Assembly: GCA_014281115.1 (NCBI GenBank) | Contig: JACONQ010000006.1 | Location: 1-64,000, forward strand | Reading direction: 5' to 3' | Length of the DNA: 64,000 nucleotides | DNA from: Laburnicola sp. R22_1 | Taxonomy: Eukaryota; Ascomycota; Dothideomycetes; Pleosporales; Didymosphaeriaceae | Part shown: in pieces, positions 1-9,900 of the stretch | Position numbering within the stretch: position 1 is the stretch's first letter | How the letters are laid out: every line of letters begins with the position of its first letter | Notes under the pieces: model-generated | What the model saw: the letters and a program-made list of their open reading frames with translations, nothing else | What the model was told of the DNA's origin: nothing | Databases searched by the model: none | Translations under genes and position numbers: made by a program

Positions 1-47
1 GTATTGCTAAGGTTAAAAGGATTCATTCCCACGGTAACACCAGCACC
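1..47. other. Non-genomic: Oxford Nanopore adapter end and native barcode 07
   Basis: Bases 1-8 (GTATTGCT) equal the 3' end of the nanopore ligation adapter. Bases 9-16 (AAGGTTAA) are the leading barcode flank. Bases 17-40 (starting AAGGATTC, ending GGTAACAC) equal native barcode 07 as I recall it. Bases 41-47 (CAGCACC) are the trailing flank, lacking its last T. The telomere repeat begins immediately after. This is untrimmed library sequence, not a subtelomeric element. It also indicates that the telomeric read end was a ligated DNA end, so the assembly reaches the molecule's terminus. Confidence 0.95.
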
Positions 48-206
48 CTAACCCTAACCCTAACCCTAACCCTAACCCTAACCCTAACCCTAACCCTAAC
101 CCTAACCCTAACCCTAACCCTAACCCTAACCCTAACCCTAACCCTAACCCTAACCCTAACCCTAACCCTAACCCTAACCCTAACCCTAACCCTAACCCTA
201 ACCCTA
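46..206 (+). repeat. Terminal telomere repeat array (CCCTAA)n
   Basis: About 26.8 uninterrupted copies of CCCTAA, read 5' to 3' on the plus strand as expected for a left chromosome end. The array abuts coding-like sequence at 207 with no subtelomeric spacer. The length (161 bp) is typical for filamentous ascomycetes, though it may be shortened by read-end consensus. No variant units are seen. Confidence 0.98.
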
Positions 207-2880
207 GTCTGCCACCGCCCCGGCTTGCTCCATAATCCCTCGCGCGTATATTAATCCTGCAACGTGCGCGGTATGTCCTGCCTGCTCGTCGGCAATCGAC
301 GCGCCTATATTCTCCTCATCCCACTCCTCATTCTCGTCTCCCTCTTCTGTCCGAAATGCTGCGGATCCACGTAAAAATCGCCGGCTCATGCCAATGGCAA
401 TCTCGCGGTACGCGGCAATCGTTAACTTCTATCCTATCCTAATCCGGCTCTCGCGCTTTAACGCCTCCCGCAACCTCTCTGTTGTCCACTTGCGTCCGTT
501 GGGGTCTGCCGGCCATATGTGTGACGACACGCTCTCCTTTTCCTATACCAACGCCTCTAACCGCTGCTGGAACGGCAACACTAACTACATATACAACACC
601 ACTAACTCGCCTACCTTGCGCGGCAAATATTGATAAATAACCTTAATGTCGCCGCTGACGTTGTATCCCTTGTGGTAACGCGTCATAAGCACCACCATGC
701 CGTCCTTGATGAATATATTGCGGTGCCCCCCTTTTACGGTATTGCTATGCTGGACGCTTATTATTTCTGGTTCTCTTGCTGGCTGTCCGCCTGCGATGTG
801 CATTAACACGGCCAACTTCTCCTGGAACTTAACGATGCGCCCCATGTACCGCTCGACGGCCTCTTAGTCCACCCCTAAACGCGTTCCTGGCTTTATGAAC
901 CTGTCCCAGATGCTGGCATCTCTCCCTACCCGCTCAAACAACCACCTCTCTTTATCTACGGGCATGCGGGTGCGATGGTCCTTCAAAAAATTCCATCCGG
1001 GCCGCTTGTTGGTCGGGTTGTCTCGCATGCTCTCCCACGGGACGCTGGGTATGGGATTGGCGGCCTTGCTGGTGCCGAACATTAACTCCTCCACTAACAA
1101 CCGCTGGCTTTCGGTCGCCAACCCGTGCACCATGCCGCGGAACTGGGCCATGTTGAACTGCAACCCCTTGTACAACAACTCGTCCCCGCCCGTCCACTTA
1201 ACATGGCCGCGCGATGTTGTGTTGTAATGGATCTTCAACCCGTACGTCCGCAAATCCAACATCCACTGCATAGGTCTGTGGGTGCCTCGCACTATGAACT
1301 TGTCTATTATCTCCTGCACAAACTGTAAACACCCCTTGGGCCGGCGCGGGCGCGGGCGGCTGCTGTCGCTCTCGTACGCGCTGTCGTCGTCGAACTCGTC
1401 CTCATTCTCGTCCAACGGCTTGGATAACTCCAACGCCTGTTGCACAACCATAAAACAGGCCACTTTAATAACTGCTGACAATATTGGCGGATACTGCTTA
1501 GGGCCCTTCCACCCGTCCTCTTTAACGCCCAACACCGCCAACGCACACACTAACGGGCTGTTGTACTCCTTGCGCGTAATGGACTGGTTTAATAACGCGA
1601 TGTAAAACTCTAAACACGCCTTCTGGATTTTTGATAACTTCTTGGGCTTGCTGCGCTTGGCACCTTCTGCCTAACGCTGCTCCTCCCTAGCGTCTCCCTC
1701 CTCTATTAACTTATCTACGTCCTCTGTTAACTCCTCTATTATCTCCTTGTCCCTATCCCCTGTCTCTTCTTCCACTTCTTCTTCTTCTTCTTCTTCTGCC
1801 GCCTCCCCCTCTACTTGCCTCTCTGCCTGTTGGACCAACGCCTCCCATGCCTCCTGCTGCCGGCGCGTAAACCGATATCGGGGGCTCTTCTACGTATGCT
1901 CCTTCTGCGTGCGTGCAAAAAACATTAACATCTGCTGCCACAGCCGCGCGTGCTTAATAATGGCCTTCTTGTCTATGTATGGCTGCAACGGCTGGAACCG
2001 CGTCTGGTGCTTCTCTGTCCAGATCGCCTCTAATCGCACAAACACGCTAATGCGGTGGATAATAGACGCCTGGCTAAACCGCGCTAACCTATCCATAGCC
2101 GCCCAAATCGCTGCTTCTACTAGCTCTGCCTCCTTGTCTTTCCTAGGATCGGCGTTAGCAACAGGCTCTTCGACGCACGCTAACAAATTGGGCCTCTCTA
2201 TGCCCACTAAATATGGCAGCCACTGCGTCCGCTCTAACTACGGGTTTACCTTGTCTCTTTCGCCGTCTTAGATGGTGTTCTGTGCCCGCCTCTCAATATT
2301 CTCCCACGCCTCGGCCATCTGCTCGCCCACCTGCGCCCATGCTGCGTTACCGTCTACAGGTATGGTGTTGGGGCCGCCTTCGCCGGGCTGCCGCACCTCG
2401 AAATACTGCGAACCCTGGCCCTGGACAAAAAATTGCTAGTAATAGACAATTTGGGAACTATTGCTAATGCGGTCGCGTATCTTCTTCGCCTCTAATTGAC
2501 TTGGACGGCTACCTTTGTCTATTAGCAACTAATTATGGGCGTCTCTCTAATGGTTCTTTATTACGCGCTCGCTTCGGAATATCTAACAGCAATACTTTGG
2601 CTTAATCTGACACATTAACCCGTCTGTATACACTGGTAACTGCTGTATAGGCTTAATAATCTGGCTAGGCACCTCTAATTCGCTGGCATACTTAATTAAC
2701 CCGGCCTAGCTGCGGACTTCGTCTGCTATTAATTTGGCCTGCTTGTGTCTAATGGGGTGGGCACGCTGCAAATGACTTGCTACCTAACTAGGCAACACTG
2801 CGTGCCTGCACTCTTAATATATAGGCAACAAATACTTAGCTAAATGCTTAAAACAATTGTCTGCAATAGGTTTCTCTGCT
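207..2880 (-). pseudogene. Telomere-linked RecQ-helicase-type gene, decayed and cut off by the telomere
   Basis: One minus-strand frame runs from about 2880 down to the telomere junction with about ten stops. Its N-terminal part has a degenerate zinc-finger-like region (ECRHAVLPS, then HLQRAH, near 2760-2800) like the OrsD/DUF3505 N-terminus of fungal telomere-linked helicases. Other conserved blocks are PYLVGIERPNLLACVEEPV (about 2170-2220), LQPYIDKKAIIKHARLWQQ (about 1930-1985), an acidic Glu run encoded by a CTT microsatellite (about 1770-1800), LAVLGVKEDGWKGPKQYPPI (about 1480-1545), PGWNFLKDHR (about 965-1000) and LPRKVGELVVLYM (585-625). The frame ends in ARGIMEQAGAVAD directly against the telomere. 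The RecQ helicase motifs that should follow are absent. Stops are TAA or TAG (for example TAA at 864-866), consistent with RIP. Family assignment is from recognition of these blocks; the truncation is seen directly. Confidence 0.85.
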
Positions 2881-3547
2881 ATAATGGCGGCGATAGAATG
2901 GCTTGCGGCGGACTGGTGCTAACAACGGGTAACAACAATAGGTATAATAACGGGTTATAGGTGCGCGCGGATGGGAAACGGCTATATATATAAAATATAT
3001 TAATTCTACGGCCTTATTTACTACGCATACTATATACCGCCCCAGCCTCCTCTATTCTACTGTGCGACTAAACGCATATTTGGGTTTCGTGGTTGCGACT
3101 CATTATCTCGGAACGTCCTCCAACCCCGGACGGTTAACGTTCGCTGCATCCTCGCGGCCTCGCTAGCTTAACCCTAACCACGAACACTAAACCCTAATAT
3201 CCTTAACCACACGCGTCCTATACGCGAAAATAAGTTGCATAATACAACCTACTGCGCTAAATAACATATTTAAATTTCAGCTCTATCGGCCTATAGGAAC
3301 CTAACGACACCAACCCCTTAAAGTTAATGACATAGAGCCTATGTACCTGTATCTACGCAGAGGAACAAATATTTCATCACTAACAAATCTGAAACAAAAA
3401 CGACATGGAGGGCTGGATGTCGTTAACGCCCTGGGATAGAAGCCTCCGTCCCTTTTGTGTATGTATCGTATCTCTGGGGGTCATACAACATGATAATAAA
3501 ACCCTGGCTTTCGGACTGTGGGTTATTTCCTGAGCAATGGTTGTTAA
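2881..3547. other. Subtelomeric spacer, no gene seen
   Basis: This stretch has an A/T run (TATATATATAAAATATATT near 2984-3002) upstream of the decayed helicase gene, and two degenerate telomere-like words (AACCCTAACC and AAACCCTAA) at about 3172-3198. A 68-codon minus-strand frame at 3380-3586 has no recognisable content and overlaps the SNF2 fragment, so I do not call it a gene. Confidence 0.5.
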
Positions 3548-4050
3548 CCGTTTAAATATAGCATCATCTTCTCCTGTTGGACCCATACCCTAGATCTCAT
3601 AGGGGCTTACTTGGAGCAAGCATGCATCGATTACCGAAGAATAGATGGCGAATGTCCCACGTCCAGACGTGAGAAGATCCTAGAGGAATTCGCGCGGAAT
3701 TCGCGCCTGCGCGTGTTGATCATGACAACTGGAACGGGCGCTGTAGGGTAGGTCTTGTACTTCCTTCCGCGAATTACGTCTTTTAACTGTCTCCAGGTTG
3801 AATCTCGCCACAGCTAATCGTGTTTTTCTCGTTGAACCCCAGTGGAACCCGAGTGTTGAGAATCAAGCCATCGCGCGCGCCCTGCGACTTGGTCAGGAAC
3901 AGCCCGTGCAGGTGACACGATATGTTGTGAATCGCACAGTCGAGCAGGTAAGTCGATGCCGCTTCTCTGGTCGATGAGTGGCTAATTTTCTAGGATATGC
4001 GTTTGCTGCAAGATAAGAAGTTGAAGATGGCAGGCATGGCCTGGGAATGA
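3548..4050 (+). pseudogene. C-terminal fragment of a SNF2-family ATPase (Rad5/Rad16-like), three exons
   Basis: Exons at 3548-3747, 3797-3947 and 3994-4050 join in frame across two introns (3748-3796, 49 bp, TTAAC branch-like; 3948-3993, 46 bp, GTAAGT...TAG). The product shows SNF2 helicase C-lobe motifs: IIFSCWTHTLDLIGAYLEQ, then RRIDGECPTSRREKILEEF (motif IV/V region), LIMTTGTGAVGLNLATANRV (motif V), VEPQWNPSVENQAIARALR with LGQ (motif VI), ending DKKLKMAGMAWE and TGA. Motif VI has Ala where the arginine pair RAHRLGQ or RVYRIGQ is usual. The N-lobe (Walker A, DEAH) is missing: an in-frame TAA sits at 3545-3547 and nothing recognisable precedes it. Unlike the flanking repeats it has no RIP stops. 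It is probably a broken duplicate of a DNA-repair or remodelling ATPase, but an unusual upstream exon cannot be excluded. Confidence 0.8.
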
Positions 4051-4265
4051 TTGCAACATATCGCGTATTCTCTCTATCTCGGTACCAGCGTCAGCAAAAG
4101 CGCGTTTTAACTCAAACAGAATGAATTTGTTCTTCGTGTTACATGAGCCCCACTACTAAGCATCACCCCACTTCTAAGCCATCCCGGCTTCTTCTCTACG
4201 CTGAATATTACAGTGAAAATGGTGTCCTGTCGTGCGTTTTCGCCAGTAAACAGCGAGGTTCCAGA

Positions 4266-5260
4266 TTTCACGGCAATCTTTAGCCCAAAGGAGCGGTTAG
4301 AAGGCTAGCGCGATACCAATATAGTGGAATTAGACCGAGACCTAAGCTGATGCAAAGTGTTACAGAGGAGCGGCTAAAAAGCGGCAAATTTCCGCCACAC
4401 CACTGCTTGGCGTAATAATTTCCCATCTACCACTGTTTCGAATACACTACCACACACGTGACCTCAGCCCGTAAAATATCCCAAATGCCACTGTTTCTAT
4501 CCCATATGCCACAACCCCCGTCCCAAATGCCACCGTTCTGTTAGTGGGCTTCGCGCCTCCCCCAGACGCTCTCGGGCAGTAGACAAAAGCAGCAAATTAA
4601 AAGGGATAGGTCAGAGTCTGTATTATGAGGTTGTTGTTTTGGTGTTGTATGGTACGGTACTCACGAAACACCGTAGGCTGTCGGCCGCCTAGCTTACGGG
4701 GGACAACCGCCCATTAGCTGGGGGTCAACCGCCTGTTGGCGCGGGGCCGCTAAATTTTATTGGGTTAGAATCAGTGGCATTTGGGATAGAAAAAGTGGCA
4801 TTTGTGCAATTTTACGAGATGACGTCACGTGTGTGGTAGTGTATTCAATACAGTGGTAGATGGGAAATTATTACGCCAAGCAGTGGTGTGGCGGAAATTT
4901 GCCGGGCTAAAAAGTATCTCTAGAGCCTTCCTTCTAAGTAAACTGGTTGTTGGTAGATCTTATACAAGCACGTATACATGCTGGTTAATTGGGCTTAGGA
5001 TGTACGGAATATAGAAAGATAGTTCTTATGGGACTTTTCTGTACTATTCGATGGAAGGGTTACCGATTAGAAACGACCTGCGATGCAGAAAGTCTTCCTC
5101 TCGTATCTCCGCTTTGCAAGGCACAAAGGTGAGCGTGTATACCAGAGTAATCATCTTACAGTCCAACTGAAGAGAAGGCGACTGACCACCCGCTAAGACA
5201 TACTGTTCAAAAAGATTAGAGATCATGAACTCTTCGTCGGGGGTAAAGAATGCAGTGAAA
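4266..5260. mobile_element. MITE-like element with TTTCACTGCAATCTTTAGCCC-type ends, containing a second MITE
   Basis: The left end at 4266 (TTTCACGGCAATCTTTAGCC) is the near reverse complement of the right end at about 5239-5260 (GGGTAAAGAATGCAGTGAAA). The net length without the inner insertion is about 0.46 kb. No coding sequence is seen, so it is non-autonomous. The superfamily is unclear: CACTG tips recall hAT, but I found no 8-bp target duplication. Confidence 0.6.
4382..4904. mobile_element. Mutator-like MITE (523 bp), long TIRs and a perfect 10-bp target duplication
   Basis: The element begins CGGCAAATTTCCGCC and ends GGCGGAAATTTGCCG. The inverted arms stay similar for about 140 bp (4382-4515 against 4770-4904), including shared words such as ACCACACACGTGAC and CCCAAATGCCACT. 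It is flanked by the perfect direct repeat GGCTAAAAAG at 4372-4381 and 4905-4914. Long TIRs plus a 9-11 bp duplication are the hallmark of Mutator-like elements. No open frame of note, so it must be moved in trans. Confidence 0.85.
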
Positions 5261-5681
5261 GTCGACGCGTGTCACAATCGCGGGCGCTGGAATTTTGCGC
5301 TGGAGCTCTCAGCCATCTTGTCAGGATTGAGGCTTAGCGGATGAAAATCCGGTCAAGGCGAAATTTAGCCGAATCATAAAGCCGAGAAAATCTCGTGTAT
5401 GCAAGACGAGAATGCCTCCTCGTTGTGGTCTAGGCGGAAGCAGGCAATTGGTGCGCGCGAGCAGCATCCGCTTGCACGCAAAGGTGGCCTCGCCGCAGGA
5501 GGCTGCACTGCTGACATCCTGCTTCTGCTCAAAGAATTGGATGGAAGTACGGCCACTTCTAGCTAACGGATACTGCTGTATTGTTGTCAACTCGACCCCT
5601 CGATCCAGATGGCCGGATACTGCGAATTGAATAGTGGAGAATCTAGTTGCCTAGCTGCTTTGTCAGATGGCGCACTTGGGC

Positions 5682-6294
5682 TTTTTCACTGCAATTGTTA
5701 GCGCCGACGAGGAGTTGGACATGGGTCGAGCATAGGCGAGGTAAACCTTGGAGAGTGACGGATTAGCTAAAAGTACTTTTAGCTAACTCGTAACTTCGTA
5801 ACCTTCACTGCAATCTTTAGCCCGGACGCGGAGCTGCAAGGTGGGCTTCAACGTCATCTGACACCCGGAACGCTGATATATGGTTGCCTTGGACTAATAC
5901 GAAGATCATTGTAGGGGTTAGACATCGGGGGACCTACGATGTGGCTGAGCCATCCTTTTCCTCCTACAGTAAGCACCCCACCCATCCTACTCTTCGTCTA
6001 AGCTAAAGATTGCAGTGAAGAATCCTGCCTACTATCGGCATTGTAACCACATTAGGATACCATTTCAGCCCCGCCCTATACGGGCCTCCTCACCAGCAGG
6101 TGATGTCACAATTTCCCAAACAGCCTACAACTCCTCGCCCCGTGCTAAAGATTGCAGTGAAATCACCGCTGTGATCCTCCAAGGTGTCATCTCCGGGGCT
6201 GCGGTACCGAACCGGTGACGTTTAATCCCAACATTGATGTCCGATTCGTCGCAAGCCCATGTCCAACTCCTCGTCGGGGCTAAAGATTGCAGTG
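5682..6294. repeat. Cluster of nested MITE ends, same family as 4266-5260
   Basis: Left-type ends (TTCACTGCAATCTTTAGC or close) occur at about 5685 and 5803. Right-type ends (GCTAAAGATTGCAGTGAA or close) occur at about 6002-6020, 6144-6161 and 6279-6294. The ends at 5803-5821 and 6002-6020 are exact 19-base reverse complements and could bound a 218-bp copy. The outer pair 5685/6294 also shares the inner extension CATGTCCAACTCCTCG. Several insertions into one another best explain the unequal number of left and right ends. There is no coding sequence. Confidence 0.65.
5763..5786. repeat. Perfect 24-bp palindrome
   Basis: Twelve bases (TTAGCTAAAAGT) followed immediately by their exact reverse complement, lying inside the MITE cluster between two left-type ends. 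It could be the fused tips of another small element or a cruciform or hairpin site; nothing decides between these. Confidence 0.7.
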
Positions 6295-6422
6295 TTAATG
6301 TAACCTAGTTCTGGTAACCTTTCGTTAAACTACCGAGGCTCACCGCGTAACGAGCCGCCCGGCGTACCGAGCCACCCCACCACGACAACATCTCAACTTC
6401 AACACGCGATAACTCCACCACT

Positions 6423-6512
6423 ATGAGCTCGATTGAGGCTGCGCTTGCAGCTATTGAATCGCTAGAACCTAGAGAACAATTCAGCTATCGACAGATTGCA
6501 AAAAGATATAGT
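6423..6512 (+). pseudogene. Element A transposase, N-terminal segment
   Basis: ATG at 6423 begins MSSIEAALAAIESL and runs into the start of a helix-turn-helix, FSYRQIAKRYS. The frame is cut at 6512 by a copia insertion and resumes at 12452 with CDRITLARRH, completing an HTH_psq-like DNA-binding motif. It has no RIP stop in this piece. Confidence 0.9.
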
Positions 6513-6718
6513 TGTTGGCAGTAGCTCTCCCCAAGTAGCTAGCGTTGTTACAGGGGTTCTACCCCTAGCCTTGCCTCCTTGTTTGGCCAGTGTTTGACAG
6601 GGGGTCTGCCCTATCCTCACCTCCACGGTGAGGATAGGACAACAACTTACAACCAGAATCTTTGACTATCTATTTATTACTGTTTACCGTGTATACACGA
6701 CCCAACGTGGAACCAACA
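6513..6718 (+). repeat. 5' LTR of copia element 1
   Basis: 206-bp direct repeat, paired with 12241-12446. It begins TGTTGGCAG and ends CCAACA. It splits the helix-turn-helix codons of the element A transposase. Confidence 0.93.
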
Positions 6719-6932
6719 CTAATCAGTGGTTAACCTCACGTTAGCCACAGACAAGCAAGGTACCAGCGCTCAAAGAGTAATTGCGAGTATCGACTTATAG
6801 CATACTAGCTTTTGCCTAGTAATTACTAGTATCGACTCATAGCGTACTGGTTTTGCCTCAACAACGTCGCTTACGATACAGGACTTAAAGACTTGTCTCA
6901 CTGTCCTATAGTACTGTTATATAGCGACAACC

Positions 6933-9900
6933 ATGTCAGCTTTAGCGTCTGGAAAAGAGACCAGCTCTCTCGGCACCGCAAACCCAGAGGATACCCAAGA
7001 CAAACCTACGCAATTAACCGCGTATAGTAACAACAACTTTGTTCCTGCCAAAGTCCAGAAACTACGAGAGGAGTTTCAGATCGACCTACGCGGATGGGAC
7101 AAGGATATTGACATCTCTAACCCAGAACACCTTACAGAGCCAATCCTTAACGCATACATCTTAAGCACTGTCTTACTGTACAAAAGCTCTTAATATAGAG
7201 GTATTAGACTATAGGAAACCTTTAAGACAGACTTTAATAGATAGACAAAGGCAACCTTTAAGATACTAGCTAGGAAAGCTTAGTGTACACTGCGCGATTA
7301 CCTCCTCTATAATAGCGTATAGGTTGACAGCGGCATAAGGAAATCGATTGGCAAGTCTCTTTAAGACGTACTTGACAACGACGAGCCATATTAGTGGACA
7401 GAGGAGAAGATTATACAGGCAGGCAAAATTACGCGAACCTATCTAGAGGAGATTGCTTTAAATATAGCTTCGAAGCCAGCTATACAGAGTACAGCTCCCT
7501 AAGACGATACAATAATAGTTAGAATAACTAAGTTGCCCTATCCAAATTGTAACCCGTTACTGTTGCCGCTGCCAGAGCCTTAGCAGCTGCCTTAGTAAGT
7601 ATAGCAGCAGCAATCTTAGCAGCCACAAGTACGGTTTCTATTGTACACGAATCTGCCAGCACTATCTACATATAGAGGTTTCTCAGCACCGCCACCAATA
7701 CTATATACAGCCCCAGATTCAGAAAGGATCCTAATTTAGACAAAGATAGGGTTTCTTAAGGTCTATACAGAGGATATGAAATATAGCGGCGACAAGGATA
7801 ACTTTCTATTAGCCAAGTTAAGGACCTTTTACGATACCTGCGAGTTGTTTGAGATCTCTAAGGGATAGATGCACTGGCTCTACCCTATCTTACTTAAAGA
7901 ACAAGCTAAAGCTTTCTATTAGAGTAAGATCTGCAGCAGAGGCTTTAATTTTGCTACAATTGTTAAGACTGTTAGGGAACACTTTAAAATAGAGGAGGAT
8001 CTATAACAATACACTATTCTTTGGCACAAAGCCTCTCTACTTAACCTTGTATAGAAAAGTCTAGAGAGGCCAATGCTAGAGCTCTTTTAAGAGCTTATAG
8101 ATAAGCTGCAACAGATACAGGATGGACTAACAGAGCACACTATAGAGTATTCTTTAGAGATAAGCCTCCGCAACGCAGTAATATAAGCCTACTATAGCGT
8201 TAAGGAGTGTAGCATAGCTCTGTACAAACTAGCGTCTATATATAAAGGACTTTGTGCGGAAATTAGGTTAGTAATTGTTATAGCAGAGAAAGAGAGACAA
8301 GCACAACGCCAGGCCTACTATACAGACGACAGCCCGGATCCGCAGTAGTACTGGATAGACTAGACGTACAACCGCGGCAGCAACCGCTACCGCTTTGGCC
8401 GCGATAAAGGTAGTTATAGTCGCGCTAGAGGCGGAAACTAGTTATTCCGCAACCGCTACAAAGAATCCCAGTGGTTCCAGCGGGACGCAAAACAATGCTA
8501 GGTATGTAGGAAGATTAACTGCTTCTCTACAAGACACACACTAGAGGAAAGGCGCAGATTATATAATAGGCACACTTAACATCTATAGCAAACAATGGAC
8601 TGTATAATAGAGAATATTTAGCAGTTCCTAGTTAACTACAAAGGCCTTAATATATCTAACAGTAATGCCCATAATAGCAACGCCACTGCTAACCCAAGTG
8701 GGATTACTAACTTAATTAACAGATTACTATAGGATAAGGCAGACTATAGCGAGCAATTCTTCTGCGAGGGCTACCTAGTAGGGCCGTATGCAATTAACAG
8801 CGCCAAAACTGTGTTAATATTAAACGATTAATTAGTCTCTTACAGGCTTATAGGAGGATATTAGTCTTATAGGCTTATAGAAGAATACAAGGCATGGACA
8901 ATAGGCCGCAACTGTACGTTTGAGGATCGCTACTTATCCGCTGTCTTTTAGGGGATTATGCCAGATACTAGAGCTTCTGGCATATTAACTGCTGGCTAAC
9001 CCTAGGTTAAAGCTCTGTGTAGGAAACTGCCACTCGTACAGATCGATACCTTAGCAGCTAGTCAGACAATTCGATTTGGCAAAGGCGACACTAGAACCCT
9101 TGGAGTAATAGTTGTTCCAACTCTAGTTAGTAATATTACCTTCCATATTGTTTCTATAAAGACGCCCTTCCTATACTGTGTACAGGACATAAATCGTATA
9201 GGGGTACGGCTTAATAATCTCTGCAGTGTACTTGTTTAGAACAACTCTAAGTTCGTCCCTATTGTATGGAAATAGGGCCACCTGTACATGCTTCTAGATT
9301 AGGAAGAATCGCTAGTAGGGTGTTACTGGACAGCGACAGAAGACCGCGGTTCGCGAGCAACTTGCCACCTTACAGAGACTAAACTACGACGCCTCCACTA
9401 ACGATTCGGCCACCTATTAGTACGCTAACTGCTCCGGCTGTTACAGCGCGCTGGCCATAAGGTAGACCAGCAGATCCTGCAACACCTGATAAGGTATTGC
9501 CACCACTGTTAGATAAATGCTAAGTTACCTAGCAGATTGAAATTTACGTTAAAAGACAACTATAAGTTTAATTTTTCTATTGTTATAGACGTACTATACA
9601 TTAATGGCAAGCCAGTCCTCTAGATAGCTAATAAAGCTACCTAATTTAGTGCCTTACGATTCCTACCTAACATGTCTGCAGCTACGGCATGGGACACGAT
9701 CCGAATCTGCTAGATTAACGTCTATTTTAGCCCGCTAGATTAGATTGTGTATAACGCCAGTACAAACTTTGCTTTGTGGGAGTTCTAGCAGCTCGCTAGA
9801 TTGATAGCAATTATCACAAAGGAAGTGCTAGTAGAAGCTCACAACAGCATTAGCTTAGTAGAGCGATACTACGCCCCTTTGCGCCGCGCGTACAAGATTA

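Noticed and set aside
895..1605. Plus-strand frames of 67-110 codons opposite the helicase-type gene
   Set aside because: They are antisense shadows of the minus-strand telomere-linked helicase frame, which carries the conserved blocks.
1770..1800. CTT microsatellite as an independent repeat feature
   Set aside because: It encodes the acidic Glu run within the decayed helicase gene, so it is part of that coding sequence.
4829..5014. 61-codon plus-strand frame
   Set aside because: It starts within the right TIR of the Mutator-like MITE and shows no protein-like features.
5321..5630. Overlapping minus and plus frames in the MITE cluster
   Set aside because: Three frames overlap on both strands with no recognisable domain; chance openness in GC-balanced DNA is enough.
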